From Scheffersomyces stipitis CBS 6054 (taxonomy: Eukaryota; Ascomycota; Pichiomycetes; Serinales; Debaryomycetaceae): a stretch of 64,000 nucleotides of DNA. The notes beneath the pieces are model-generated. The model was not told the origin of the DNA. It did no database searches and worked only from the letters and a program-made list of their open reading frames with translations. Positions 38,199 to 49,355 of the stretch are shown here, piece after piece (within the stretch, counting starts at the first letter, position 1; the number at the start of each line of letters is the position of its first letter). A program made the position numbers and the translations under genes. The stretch spans positions 186,001 to 250,000 of the forward strand of contig NC_009042.1 in the NCBI RefSeq assembly GCF_000209165.1, given 5' to 3'.

Positions 38199-38924
38199 TG
38201 GATGAGATCTGGAATAGAAAAGGAACGGGTGTATCCTTATTTATGTTCGTATATTTTGTTTATGGTGAAATATCAAAAAATGGCGTGCATATAGTATATT
38301 GAAATGGGTGCAAAATATGGGCAGATGAGATTAGTGGAGAATATACGATTGCTGACTTAGAAGTGACCTAGGGATAACAGTGATAATAGAAGAGGGCTAG
38401 TGTGGATTAATGAATGGAGAAGACTCAACTGAAAAATTAATGAGAAATTGAGATCTTTCCAGGGTTTGCAGGACAATGCTAAATGTATACCAACTAACAA
38501 AATCGAGGACAACCATTGGTCATAAAGCCAATGACCAATGGATGGTCACCTTTTGTGAGACATATGTGACTTCTCAGGTATATTTCTCGACCAAGTGAAT
38601 TTCATCATAATGAGTTTCATACATATGAACAGATTTATACACGTAGAAAGTTACATCTAATAAGAGCAAGTCAACAACCTAGATACGAAACTTAGACAGA
38701 AACACAAAACTTAGACCCACAAGGCTTGATCAGCTTCATATCATTCATAACTCTCCTACTTGAGCCAAAGTGAAAACTTATCCAAAACCAAAACACCCAC
38801 GCCCTACTCTTTCCAAGTCTCATCAACTCTCATATAATTCAAGAAATTCACGTGACCAAATTGTCTATATCAATCCATATACATTTCAATTTAGGCTGCT
38901 ATCATCTTATTCTCTACAGCATCA
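38199..38924. other. Divergent promoter region of the TFIIIC-like gene and CHL1
   Basis: 726 bases. Besides the CCAAT inverted repeat it holds TCACGTGA at 38848-38855, about 70 bases before the CHL1 ATG. No open frame of interest. Confidence 0.5.
38513..38541. promoter_or_regulatory. Inverted pair of CCAAT boxes (11-bp perfect arms)
   Basis: CCATTGGTCAT (38513-38523) and its exact complement ATGACCAATGG (38531-38541) around a 7-base spacer. Each arm holds a CCAAT box of the type bound by the Hap2/3/5 complex. It lies about 315 bases upstream of the TFIIIC-like start and 384 upstream of CHL1. Confidence 0.55.
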
Positions 38925-41432
38925 ATGGAAACTTCGATATGTTCGCCAGAAAACCGATATAGTCACCCCTACAAGCCGTATGACATTCAGATACAACTTA
39001 TGGATGCCATTTACGACACCATCGACAACGGTTACAAAATCGGACTCTTTGAGAGTCCTACTGGGACAGGCAAAACCTTATCTATTATTTGCTCTACCAT
39101 GACGTGGCTCCGCGATTACAAGCGGGAGAATGTATTTCAACCTATGGCTGGTTTAGATGGAAGTGATACAGATGATCTGGATTCAGACGATGAGCCAGAG
39201 TGGGTCAAGAAAGCATATAGAGATACGATAGTTCTGAGATCAGAGAACAAGATGGTAGATTACGAAATGTACCTTGAAAAGATCCAGAACGAGTACGAGA
39301 ACAACATACAAACTGCTGGAAGTATTAAAAGCAGCCGACCACCTAAGAAAAAGAGGTCTACTGCAAAGAAACAAGAGCTCCACGATGAAGACTTCTTGCC
39401 CGAAGACTACTATAGTGATTCCGAAGTTAAGCCGAATGCTGATAAGCTCACAGTTCTTGAGTCTGAAATTTCGCAATTGTTAGACAAAGTGAATGGAAGG
39501 ACGGATGAGATTGAGATGACTAACGATTGCCCTGTAAATATATACTTTTCCTCGAGAACTCATTCGCAACTTAACCAATTTGCTCATCAATTGGCATTAA
39601 CTAAATTTCAATCATCGTTTAAAGGAGTAGAAGAAAGAACAAAGTACTTGCCTATTGGTTCTAGAAAGCAACTTTGTATCAACGAAAAAGTCAAGAGCTT
39701 CTCGAAAAACGATCTGAACATAAATGATGTCTGTGTAGACCTCCAGAAATCCAAGGAAGGATGCCAATTTCTTCCCAAGGACTACCTAAATTCGTCTTTA
39801 ACGAAAAAGCTTTCGGATCTCAGTTTGTCTAAGATCCATGACATTGAAGAAATCGCAGACTTAGGTTCAAATATGAAGGTATGTCCCTACTATCTGGTCA
39901 GAAAGGGAGTGGAAATGACAGAGATAATATCGTTGCCGTACCAGATTCTACTTCTGGAGTCTACGAGAGCCATTCTCAACTTGCAAATCGAAGATTCCAT
40001 AGTTGTAATCGATGAAGCACACAACTTGATGGATACAATCACGTCGATGCACTCAGTATGTATCACTATTGGCGAAATGAATAGCATTATCAAAGCTCTT
40101 AAATTCTACCTCGGCAGGTTTCTTAAGAAGTTGAACAGTGGGAACAGAATTCACTTGATGAAGCTCATCAAACTCTGCCAGTTGGTGATTTCATTTATTC
40201 AGAAACTGGAGAAATGCAACAATATCAAGGTTGGAAACGAAATCAATACAAGCGATATCTACCAGAACTCCACAGGAGATATGTTGAATATCCACATCTT
40301 GGAAGCGTTCCTTGCGAAATCAAAAATAGCATACAAGATTGAATCGTACATGGAAAAGGTTGCTGAAAATGAAAACGAACAAGCGAAAACTAGTAGCTCT
40401 AATCCGCTTTTATACAAAATTGTTCAATTCTTGAAGTGTTTGGTCAACCCTTCCAAGGAAGGGAAGTTCTTCTGGGACTCAACCAACGGCATTACATCCA
40501 TCAAATACATGCTTTTGGACCCTAGTTCTGTGTTCAAGGATATAGTTTCCAAGGCCCGCTGCGTGATACTATGTGGGGGTACTATGGAACCAATGTCAGA
40601 ATTCAAGAACTTCTTGTTTCCATATGTTGAAGACAAGAAAATCAAATCCTTCAGTTGTAATCATATTATACCACCTGACAATTTGAAAGTGTATCCTGTA
40701 TCTTCTCAAAACAATGTTACTTTAGAATTCCTGTTTGACAATAGAAACAACCCGTTGATGATCGAGGCTCTCGGAGCTTCGATCGTTCGTATCTGCCAAC
40801 TGGTACCGGATGGAGTTGTGGTTTTCTTTCCAAGTTACAAGTATATGAATCACATATTGTCGATTTGGAAGTCTACAGATGTATTGACTCAGATAGAGTC
40901 ACAGAAGAAACTCTTTGAAGAGCCTACAAGTGCATCACAAGTCCAGACAATTCTAGCAGACTATGCGAACACAATTAAAGAAGAGAAAAAGGGTGCAATT
41001 CTATTCTCAGTTGTGGGGGGAAAGATGTCAGAAGGGATCAATTTTGCAGATGAACTAGGAAGAGCAGTAGTGATGGTGGGGTTACCATATCCAAACGCTT
41101 ATTCTGGAGAAATTATCGCCAAGAGGAAATTTATAGAATCAGAAGCAATTGCAAGAGGCTGCTCCATGCTGGAAGCACAGAGAAACTCACAAAGCTATTA
41201 TGAAAACTTGTGTATGAGGGCAGTGAACCAAAGTATAGGAAGAAGCATTAGACATATCAACGATTACTCAATCATATATCTCGTTGATTGTCGATATCAG
41301 TCGTCTAGGATTCAGAATAAACTCAGTTCCTGGGTTAGGAAAAGAATAGAAACAAGGAACTATAACATGGATCAGATCATGGAAGAGACAAGAGACTTCT
41401 TCATGTGCAAAACCATTGCGAGACTTGCCTGA
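38925..41432 (+). CDS. CHL1: CHL1 (DDX11-type) iron-sulfur DNA helicase
   Basis: 835 residues from ATG at 38925. Walker A ESPTGTGKTL with Lys50; Fe-S cluster cysteines Cys251, Cys270, Cys280 and Cys320 (LCINEK, DVCVDL, GCQFLP, KVCPYY); Walker B DEAH at 363-366; NIYFSSRTHSQLNQFAHQL as motif Ia; and late motifs VVVFFPSYKYMN, GGKMSEGINFADELGRAVV, VNQSIGRSIRHINDY. An acidic insertion (LDGSDTDDLDSDDEPEWVKK) follows motif I, as in other Chl1/DDX11 proteins. Chl1 is a 5'-3' helicase of the XPD group, acts with Ctf4 at replication forks and is needed for sister-chromatid cohesion in the nucleus. Rad3 and FANCJ-like helicases differ in the insertion. Convergent with the gene ending at 41493. Confidence 0.92.
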   Translation: METSICSPENRYSHPYKPYDIQIQLMDAIYDTIDNGYKIGLFESPTGTGKTLSIICSTMTWLRDYKRENVFQPMAGLDGSDTDDLDSDDEPEWVKKAYRDTIVLRSENKMVDYEMYLEKIQNEYENNIQTAGSIKSSRPPKKKRSTAKKQELHDEDFLPEDYYSDSEVKPNADKLTVLESEISQLLDKVNGRTDEIEMTNDCPVNIYFSSRTHSQLNQFAHQLALTKFQSSFKGVEERTKYLPIGSRKQLCINEKVKSFSKNDLNINDVCVDLQKSKEGCQFLPKDYLNSSLTKKLSDLSLSKIHDIEEIADLGSNMKVCPYYLVRKGVEMTEIISLPYQILLLESTRAILNLQIEDSIVVIDEAHNLMDTITSMHSVCITIGEMNSIIKALKFYLGRFLKKLNSGNRIHLMKLIKLCQLVISFIQKLEKCNNIKVGNEINTSDIYQNSTGDMLNIHILEAFLAKSKIAYKIESYMEKVAENENEQAKTSSSNPLLYKIVQFLKCLVNPSKEGKFFWDSTNGITSIKYMLLDPSSVFKDIVSKARCVILCGGTMEPMSEFKNFLFPYVEDKKIKSFSCNHIIPPDNLKVYPVSSQNNVTLEFLFDNRNNPLMIEALGASIVRICQLVPDGVVVFFPSYKYMNHILSIWKSTDVLTQIESQKKLFEEPTSASQVQTILADYANTIKEEKKGAILFSVVGGKMSEGINFADELGRAVVMVGLPYPNAYSGEIIAKRKFIESEAIARGCSMLEAQRNSQSYYENLCMRAVNQSIGRSIRHINDYSIIYLVDCRYQSSRIQNKLSSWVRKRIETRNYNMDQIMEETRDFFMCKTIARLA

Positions 41433-41492
41433 TTGTATGCGTCTATTTAAGTAAGTTATATATGAATGATGTATGAATGATGACAGGGCAAG

Positions 41493-42218
41493 TTATAGAG
41501 GGTATGCTACATCACTTCTTAGCACCCATTTCACCCCAGACTTCACCAACTCAGCTTCGTGTAGAAGACAGTCGTCTCCATGTTTATGTAATAGCGCCAT
41601 CCCCTTACCAGGATGGATATTAAGTGACTCCGTGCCACCCATTTCAGAATGGAAGATGGTGCCACCCCCTTTAAACTCTTCGTCTCCTGTCAAGTAGATC
41701 AACAAAGTCCATTTGGTCTTCCCTTTGGATGTCCCTTTGTCGTTCAAAGGACATACGACAGATTCGTCGTAATGCGGATTGAAATGGTGTCCACTTCGGT
41801 AACGATATATCCTTAATTGTGGATTCAAACCACAAGCAGCAGAGAAATTGTCCTTGATCTTGTCTATCTCTTCATCTTCATATTCAGTTTGCTGAAGAAG
41901 CAAGCTTCTAAGATAGTTCCAGAGAATCTCGGCGGATTTGAAGTCTGTCAAGGAGCACCTATCGTTGAAACGCACAGCATACTCCTTACTCTTGATAATA
42001 GGGGTTGTTTCCAAAGTGAGCTGCTTCTCGAAAGAGCGTATCAACTCATTGCAAAGATCGCTTGCAAAGAATTTCTCTATGACAACTATTTGATCTTCTA
42101 TAAGGGTTTCTGGTTGCGGTTTGAAGAACAGCTTGTTCAAATTCACTGACAAGTTGATGAATCCATCCGGAAACTTGTATACAGCATCCAGCCTGGCTCT
42201 GGACTTCTTCGGAGGCAT
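41493..42218 (-). CDS. Prolyl-4-hydroxylase-like 2OG/Fe(II) oxygenase
   Basis: 241 residues from ATG at 42218. C-terminal P4H-type catalytic domain: RIYRYRSGHHFNPHYDESV gives His149 and Asp151, and LLHEAELVKSGVKWVLRSDV gives distal His220 and Lys230 as 2OG anchor, the P4H arrangement. GGGTIFH and GKGMALLHKHG are typical of the group. The N-terminus is basic (MPPKKSRARL) and could be a nuclear signal. Target protein unknown; related fungal proteins are annotated only as oxidoreductases. It is unrelated in context to the two dioxygenase-transporter modules. Confidence 0.85.
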   Translation of the reverse strand: MPPKKSRARLDAVYKFPDGFINLSVNLNKLFFKPQPETLIEDQIVVIEKFFASDLCNELIRSFEKQLTLETTPIIKSKEYAVRFNDRCSLTDFKSAEILWNYLRSLLLQQTEYEDEEIDKIKDNFSAACGLNPQLRIYRYRSGHHFNPHYDESVVCPLNDKGTSKGKTKWTLLIYLTGDEEFKGGGTIFHSEMGGTESLNIHPGKGMALLHKHGDDCLLHEAELVKSGVKWVLRSDVAYPL

Positions 42219-42413
42219 CGATTAAGATCCTGATCGTGAATATTTTCAAACTTCAGTGATTCCACTTCATTTTGATAGTTGTTATCCCCGAAATAGATGC
42301 GCAATATTTTATATGTACTATGTACAAATAAACCTAACTACTACGGCTGCGAATTTCTTGTTAGTTTAACTTTTACTAATGCTATCTATGTATATATATG
42401 TATATATAAAGGT

Positions 42414-45368
42414 TTACAACAGCGACTCCAAATTGACAAGTAAGCTGTATGTTTCTCTAGGCATCTTATACTGGACCATGCCGGCGTAGATCATGCAATT
42501 TTTGGCTTGCTTCTTCAAGCTGGCCAACTCTTCCCTCTCGTTTCCAAGAGCTTGGTACCTCTTAGTCAAAATCGCGTAGTTAGCTTGTGAGATACTGGCC
42601 ATAATCATGATCAATAACGATGGAATCACCTTGATCAAGTTGTCGTCCAAATGGTTATTCTGTATTAACTCACTAGCCTTTCTGATTATGATCAAGTCGT
42701 CGTCCTGGCCAAATGGAATCAAAGCAAGCTTCTTGATTTCTATCAACACTTGCTGGAAATCCTTCTTGATGAACAAACCTCTGATGTCTATTATATGCAA
42801 CAACAAGTCACAGCTTTCTTTTCTTTGTGGGTCTATCTGCTCCAAAATGAAGCTGTTCGTGTCAAAAATCTTTATAATATGACGAGCAAAGAGGATTACG
42901 TTGTTATCAATGGTGTCGTCGGCTCTTTTACTTTCTACAACTCCTCCAGCTTGAACTTCGTAGTTGCCGTATTGTATGATAGGTTTGTCTAATTCCGTAG
43001 ATGACAAAATTTCAGCGAGAAGCTTGTTGATCAACGAGACAACTGTATCAAACTCTTGACACAATTGATACAACAATAAGGCATCGAATATTCTGCCTTC
43101 ATCTTCACATTTTATGGCACTTAACTCTATGATTTGCAGGTAGAATTCCTTAAGATCTTCCAATTTTATTAATGATCTCTGTCTTTCCAACACTCCAGGA
43201 ATCTTGGTACCGTTCTGCTGGTTGATATCTCCAAGCAACATGACAAACTCACGAGAAATCAAAATCAACTCTCTCAATGCTTCGTGACACTTGGCGATTT
43301 CCTCCTTCGAGTTTCCTCCTTTAGACATCGCTATCAATATCAAGTACTGACAGGCAACCTTTGGATCGCTAATCTTGAAACTTCTTGTGTACGAACCCAA
43401 TAGTCTGCTGAAGTTGATTTCGTAGTCATTAGAGCGGACAATCAAGAGATCGTCCTTGTTATTATAACTTGCAACTTTAAGCAAGCCATAGTAGTTCAAA
43501 CCTATAGCCAAATGAACGGCATCACATTCGTTGATGAAGTCGTATGTGTACTGAACTGCCAACTCGTACAAACCAACCAACATCAACGTCTTAAGATACA
43601 ACGGGTTGTTAGATGAAGTGTTGAAGTTCTTTGGACCAAGAGAGATGATTCTGTTCTGCAAATTGACCAAGCTGTAGTTCTCGAAAATCAAATTTGATTC
43701 ATTGTTCAATTGATGCTCATTGATGATCGACAAATGGAACCACAACCAGTCTTCTATACTCAAGTTTATCTCCTGAGGTAACGATTTCTTGCTCAAATCA
43801 CACTTACCAACTATCTTGTAGACTGAATATTTATAGGGATCAAAGTTGATGTTGTTGGAGCTATCCACATCATTGATTATGAACTGGAACTGTTGATTGA
43901 ATTCAGAATGCAATTTTTCGTTCAACCCACTGGGAAGAACATGGTCTTCACTAGAGACATACTTGTTGAGATATATGGGGAAGTTCATATCGAACTTGTT
44001 GAACAAGTCCTGGTTCTTTGTAACGAGTTCCAAAGCTGTTTCGTAGAGACCACTTCTGAGTAAATAAAAGATGAGAGCCCAGATCGGAGTTCCATTTACA
44101 CACAAAGTTTTACTCAAGAGGTCGGAGTCATTCTTCAAAATCACTCTGTTGATGAAATACGAGATTTTGTTCAAGTTGGTAGGAGGAAGATACTCTGGCT
44201 CCTTCTTACTGTCCTTCAAGTATAGTTCTTCCATGTATTTGAAGAACTCAGACTCCAACTGGTTCTTACTGTTGTTGATGACAGCTCTGCTCAACTTCAG
44301 AGGCGACAAGTTGTAGAACTTCTGTTCTTGACTGGTTTTAGTGAATTTCTCATTGGTTAAGTCGATCAAGTTCTTCCACACGTCTGCTATTTGTCTGGAT
44401 TTCAAGTCGTTCTGGAGCTTGTTTAACTCAGAAAAGTTCAACGACAACGGCAAATTCCTGTTCTCCAATCTTGCTTCGTTCAACTGGTATATGATCTTAG
44501 CGTGGTTCTCAAATTTTTCGCGAGGCAACTGTTTCAAAGTTGAGACATTGGAACCGTTGGCAGTCTTCAAAGGCGTTAAGATATTATATGCTCCTGGAAC
44601 AGACTTGTTCCAGGTGATGGATTTTTTCAACGCTTCTTGAGAGTTCTCACCACTGGATTTCAAGCCAATAGATTTACGGAGCTCATCTCTTCTAACTTTC
44701 CAATCGATGGAAATGTTGGAACTGATGAAGTTGTCAAAGTCCTTGGAAGCCAAGTTCAACAGCTGCTCTATAGTGTTCAAAATGTTCTCATCCTTTTTCG
44801 CATTGAGATAATTTTCGATATTTGAATACGAAGACGATGCACCCACAGAAACTCCGCCAGCTCCAGAATTCACAGAAATAACAGAAGACCCAGAAGTTGT
44901 CGTAGATGCTGGCAAGTTAATATTGTTCAACTCCAGCTCGATTTCTTCAGCACTGATACCGCTGGACGCCAATAAATAATGTGCTTTCGTGAAGTTCACA
45001 TCCTTCTTGCCGGAATCTTCGAGTTTACGCAACTTTTCTGATTTTCTCTGCAATTCTCGAAGAGTTAAATGAACAGAACCCAACTGATGGTTATCCGACT
45101 TGGGCAAATTATGCGCTGATTCTAACAAATCTTTCAACAACTTGGACGAATTCGACGAGTTAACTGCTGTTGGAAGTGTTCCCCCCATACTTGTGCCACT
45201 TTTGTCGGAAACTGTGCCAAAACCTGAGAGTTTACCACTGGAAGCTCCAGAAGATGATCCTAAAGTGCTTTGGTTCTGTGTAGCAGAGGCTCCTGTTCCG
45301 GAGCCAAAAGTACCGCCAAACGGTCCAGAATTGGCAGAAGTACGTGTTGGTTGTCCAAACAACGACAT
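42414..45368 (-). CDS. NIC96: NIC96, scaffold nucleoporin (Nup93 family)
   Basis: 984 residues from ATG at 45368. The N-terminus is Gly/Ser/Phe-rich (SLFGQPTRTS, SGPFGGTFGSG) like a degenerate FG region. Residues about 100-130 (LTLRELQRKSEKLRKLED) form the coiled coil that recruits the Nsp1-Nup57-Nup49 trimer in yeast. The rest is the helical Nic96 domain: IWALIFYLLRSGLYETALEL, LMLVGLYELAVQYTYD, HLAIGLNYYGLLKVAS. Nic96 links the inner ring to the central channel of the nuclear pore. It is longer than S. cerevisiae Nic96 (839 residues as I recall) because of the N-terminal region. Confidence 0.92.
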   Translation of the reverse strand: MSLFGQPTRTSANSGPFGGTFGSGTGASATQNQSTLGSSSGASSGKLSGFGTVSDKSGTSMGGTLPTAVNSSNSSKLLKDLLESAHNLPKSDNHQLGSVHLTLRELQRKSEKLRKLEDSGKKDVNFTKAHYLLASSGISAEEIELELNNINLPASTTTSGSSVISVNSGAGGVSVGASSSYSNIENYLNAKKDENILNTIEQLLNLASKDFDNFISSNISIDWKVRRDELRKSIGLKSSGENSQEALKKSITWNKSVPGAYNILTPLKTANGSNVSTLKQLPREKFENHAKIIYQLNEARLENRNLPLSLNFSELNKLQNDLKSRQIADVWKNLIDLTNEKFTKTSQEQKFYNLSPLKLSRAVINNSKNQLESEFFKYMEELYLKDSKKEPEYLPPTNLNKISYFINRVILKNDSDLLSKTLCVNGTPIWALIFYLLRSGLYETALELVTKNQDLFNKFDMNFPIYLNKYVSSEDHVLPSGLNEKLHSEFNQQFQFIINDVDSSNNINFDPYKYSVYKIVGKCDLSKKSLPQEINLSIEDWLWFHLSIINEHQLNNESNLIFENYSLVNLQNRIISLGPKNFNTSSNNPLYLKTLMLVGLYELAVQYTYDFINECDAVHLAIGLNYYGLLKVASYNNKDDLLIVRSNDYEINFSRLLGSYTRSFKISDPKVACQYLILIAMSKGGNSKEEIAKCHEALRELILISREFVMLLGDINQQNGTKIPGVLERQRSLIKLEDLKEFYLQIIELSAIKCEDEGRIFDALLLYQLCQEFDTVVSLINKLLAEILSSTELDKPIIQYGNYEVQAGGVVESKRADDTIDNNVILFARHIIKIFDTNSFILEQIDPQRKESCDLLLHIIDIRGLFIKKDFQQVLIEIKKLALIPFGQDDDLIIIRKASELIQNNHLDDNLIKVIPSLLIMIMASISQANYAILTKRYQALGNEREELASLKKQAKNCMIYAGMVQYKMPRETYSLLVNLESLL

Positions 45369-46209
45369 TCTTTATGCAATTGGCTGTTAAGTTGTGCTTG
45401 AAAGAGAAAGAAACCAACCTTATAGTCGCGGAAAATATCTATGTTTATTTCAGAAAACCTTGGATCTGAAAAATAGAAGCCATTACCCGGATATCGAGAA
45501 AATCATGTGACCGATTTTTCTTTCTCAGCCATCGACTATAAAGTGACAAAAAATTCAGATTTTTATTGGTCGTTTCTCTTTTCTTCATTAACTTTGTCCA
45601 AAAGTAATCCATCACTTAGACAGTGCATTGTAATGGACTCTAAGAGGCTGCCCAGGGCACCCTACCAGTTTTTGGTAGGTCTGTCCTCTCGAGTGCAGTT
45701 TCTGGGGTCGACTCTATCATTTTAAAATGCGATGTGTTGATGGAAAGAGCGATTTGAATCTTTAAGAACCTGTCTGGAAGTTATGATGAAAGAGAGGTGT
45801 CAGATGATCCATATATTTGTAGAGTAGATGTTGATATTTAAGGCATTTATTTCCTTGTCGTAGAACGGTCTCATGAATTGTACTCTTTCGTTTTCTTCAG
45901 CGTAGAAGCTACTTACGTTGTAATATTCTACGACTATTGATTACGTGTTAGTATTGATGTTGTATTGGTGTTAAATTTTACACTTTAGACTACCATATCA
46001 TGTCTTACATATGCTTATTTTGGTATTATGCATTTGATAGAGTTATTCGAACTATAGTAGTATAGACTCTATAAGACAGTCAGCCTGGCCCGGCAAACGC
46101 TATGAACAGAATTGAAAATTAATGACTCTATTAAAACGAGTAGGAAATTATGAAGTAGACTTTTGAAATATAAAAGCAATCCAAATGCAATTGTAGAAAC
46201 CGAACATGC
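45369..46209. other. Intergenic, nothing recognised
   Basis: Promoter of NIC96 and 3' region of the permease gene. A short hairpin ACCCTACCAGTTTTTGGTAGG near 45660 is visible. The frame at 45507-45725 has no protein-like composition. AT-rich toward 46200. Confidence 0.5.
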
Positions 46210-47829
46210 TTACAAGTCGGTCAAGCAGACGTCTGGGAACTCGACTTCTTCGTTGTTGTGGAGACCTCCAGCGAAGTATTCTCTGCAAGACCAGCTCTTG
46301 ATGGGGAAGAACCAGTAGGCAAGAGCCCAGATCAAGTAGACAGCAATGACGGCAGAGACATAGTTCATGGTGTTGGCTGTAACAGGCATAAACGATGGGA
46401 ATGAGAAGAAGATACAGGCAAAGATGGACCAGGCGATGGTCACGTAGTTACAGAACATACCGAACTTGCCCAACCAGAAAGGTCCGTGCTTGATGTTGTC
46501 TCTACCTCTGTACAACAAGGAGATTGTAGGCACCAAGTAACTCAACAACAAGAATGTGATACAACCAACGACCATGGAGTTGAAGGCAGCATCACTGGCA
46601 AGATAAAGCAAACCTAAGAGACCTACAAGGAAAGAAGAGAACAAGTGGGCATTCAAAGGAACTCCCAACTTGGGGTCGACGATAGCCAAGTACTTGGAGA
46701 AAGGCAAACCGTTGTCTCTAGCAAAAGACCAACACAAACGGGTTTGCCAAGTGTGACAAGAAATGGTACAGCCACAAGCAGTAGCAAAGACCAAGGCACC
46801 AAGAGTTAAAGCACCAGCTTTGTTGCCCAAGGCCTGGTAATAGATATCCAAGATAGGCAAGCCGGTACTGTTGTCGAAGATATCTTGCAAGTTTCTGATG
46901 CAGAAGAACATGGCAATCGAGTATGTGAAAGCTGTGACAAAACCAATCGTGACAGTGGAAAGAATAGCCTTGGGGATATCTGTTCTAGGCTTTGTGGTTT
47001 CTTCAGCCAAATGACAGGCCGAGTCCAAACAAGAAAAGGACCAGTTAGGGTTGATCAAACCAACAATGAAGGCAATACCAGCAGACGACCAGCCAGTGTT
47101 GTTGTCGAACTTGGTGAAAACAAAGCTGGCATCTTGGTAGTTACCTCTGGAGCAAACCAAGACAGTGATGGTGATAGTTATATAAGAAACAATGGAAACG
47201 TACAAAACACCGTTACCCAAGTATGGCAACCACTTCCCGTAGCAGTTGAAGATTACTAAGAAGGCGTTGATCAACTGGTAAATGACAAACAATTGCCATT
47301 TATGGACAACATGATCTGGATGAGCCAATACCCAGAAAGCCATCAACTCCTGAGCGATACTGAGAGCCATAGAGGCAGAGGTGAAAAGAGAACCAGCCCA
47401 AGCCAAAGAACCACAAAGGTAAGCTAAGAAACTGGAGTATTTCTTGGGAGCCAACACTCTGGACCACACGTACTGGCCACCAGCAGATGGAATAGCAGAA
47501 GACAACTCGGACAAGGTGATACCAATACAGTAGGAGATAACAACAACAATAAGAATACCGTAGATAATCATAAGTGGACCACCCGACTGAATACCAGTGA
47601 TCAAAGAAGCGGAGATACCGAGCCACGAGTTGGTCAAACCAAAACCAATACAGATGACAGAATAGGTGGAGAAAGTTCTCTTCAACGAACCACCCTGGTG
47701 GGTGATGGAGATGGTTTCTTGAACATCGTTAGCCAGAAACTCCTTGAGATTTGCATCGTCTGTCTTGGAGTTGTTGAAAAAGTCTGTCGAGACTTCAGCA
47801 GCCTTTTCATTTAAACTGTAGTCTGACAT
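46210..47829 (-). CDS. HNM1-like choline/amine permease (APC superfamily)
   Basis: 539 residues. The ATG at 47829 (MSDYSLNEKAAEV) is chosen; the codon at 48006 is GTG. About 12 helices of the amino acid/choline transporter family: TFSTYSVICIGFGLTNSWLG at helix 1, SAIPSAGGQYVWSRVLAPKK, the helix-6 to 7 motif HLAEETTKPRTDIPKAILS and the C-terminal WPF-like FPSFMPVTANTMNYVS. Hnm1 takes up choline, ethanolamine and nitrogen mustard at the plasma membrane; Uga4 (GABA) is a close relative. C. albicans has an expanded HNM family, so substrate is not settled. The coding DNA is unusually rich in AAG/TTG/CCA-type preferred codons, suggesting high expression. Confidence 0.8.
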   Translation of the reverse strand: MSDYSLNEKAAEVSTDFFNNSKTDDANLKEFLANDVQETISITHQGGSLKRTFSTYSVICIGFGLTNSWLGISASLITGIQSGGPLMIIYGILIVVVISYCIGITLSELSSAIPSAGGQYVWSRVLAPKKYSSFLAYLCGSLAWAGSLFTSASMALSIAQELMAFWVLAHPDHVVHKWQLFVIYQLINAFLVIFNCYGKWLPYLGNGVLYVSIVSYITITITVLVCSRGNYQDASFVFTKFDNNTGWSSAGIAFIVGLINPNWSFSCLDSACHLAEETTKPRTDIPKAILSTVTIGFVTAFTYSIAMFFCIRNLQDIFDNSTGLPILDIYYQALGNKAGALTLGALVFATACGCTISCHTWQTRLCWSFARDNGLPFSKYLAIVDPKLGVPLNAHLFSSFLVGLLGLLYLASDAAFNSMVVGCITFLLLSYLVPTISLLYRGRDNIKHGPFWLGKFGMFCNYVTIAWSIFACIFFSFPSFMPVTANTMNYVSAVIAVYLIWALAYWFFPIKSWSCREYFAGGLHNNEEVEFPDVCLTDL

Positions 47830-49355
47830 TTTATTCTCGGGATAGGTTATACGAAATAGGTATAGCAAACCGTGAAAACGAGAGTCCAGTGAAAAAAGTG
47901 AAAAATTCCTGAGTGAAAAATTCAAATCCTTGCCAAAACTTGCTAGGGAAAAAATCGACCAGAGTGGAAAAGAAAATGCAGACGTCGCCCGTTTTAAGTT
48001 ATCCACTAGCTACAAACCAGATCTCTAGATCGATGAGTTTTAGAGGTTTATTTTTTTAGAGTAGAATTTTTCGCTACTGGGACAAGAAATTTTTCAGTGA
48101 GGATATTTCTGATTAAATTCGTATTTATCGTGTGGGTTCATTCGGCGAACACGATAATGTACTGGAATCAGACCATGGGGATTGCATGTGAAAAAATCCA
48201 CTTCTCGTGTGACACAGAGCCGTGGTAATATGAGCTAAAGTAAGAACCAGTTGTATGAAGGGTAATAATAAAAGGGATTCGCCGTGAAATAATGGCACAA
48301 AACGCAAGCTAATACCAAAATGATTAAAAAGTTTTGCACGGTGATTGCACAAATTGACTGTTGAGAAAATATGCACAAAATACAGCATTAGCAGTCTGGT
48401 ACAGAAGAGAAGTACAGGACGTTGTGTTTGTTATCGTTAGCAGTGACGCTAGATATCATTGGTCGAACTATTTGTTGTTGGGGCAACGCAACGGTTTGAA
48501 CGGCGAAAGTAGTGGGTAGCTGGAGTTTAAAGGAGAGCAGGAGTTGGAAGGTGAAGGATGAATAGTTCTAACAATAGAGGCGAAAATAGAAGAATCAAAG
48601 AAAAAATACTTGAAGTGGCTACCGAATTAAACTAGACATAAATCGTGTAGATCTGGGAAGTCTGGTTACTAGAATAATCGAAAAATCGTGAAGAGAGATG
48701 GCCATGAAATAATAAAGAATGAAAAGAAAAGCAAAAAAACGAACAGTAAAGGAAAGGCATAGACAGTACTTTAAATTAGGATGTTGGTTATTGCAAATCA
48801 CTGGAGATTTTTTTTTTAACCGAAAACAGAAAATTGTATGAACGAATAAAACATGATGGAATAAATATATTCACTACACTGAGGTCGAATGTTAGCAGTC
48901 CTGGGGTAAAGTGAATTGAGTCCAAGGAGGAAATCCTAAAGCATTCAGAAACATTTTCACAGGAAGCTTCACGAAAAGTGTGTCTTCTCTGCAAGAAAAG
49001 CAATTTCTTCATTTACATCTTCTTGGCCACATGCTTCGTTACCGTTGGATGGTCTGGAAAACTACAAATGTCGCCGTGTCTATATGCTGAAGAATGTCGC
49101 CGATGTCTCCCATGGCCCAGCATTTTTTCTGCAACGTCACTCCAGAAATGAGATGACAGGATGACTCAACACGTGCACAAAGTCATGTGGTGACTAAAGT
49201 CCCGCATTTCGGCTTCAGAACGGAGTCAAATGCAATAATCCATGGAGAAACTCGGAACAACTAATTCTCAGAGGCGGCAGCCAGAACGTGGATGGACAGG
49301 CTTGCGCCGGTAGAAATCTCAGTGTCGCAGATAGCAAAATTGTGGTGATTGGGGA

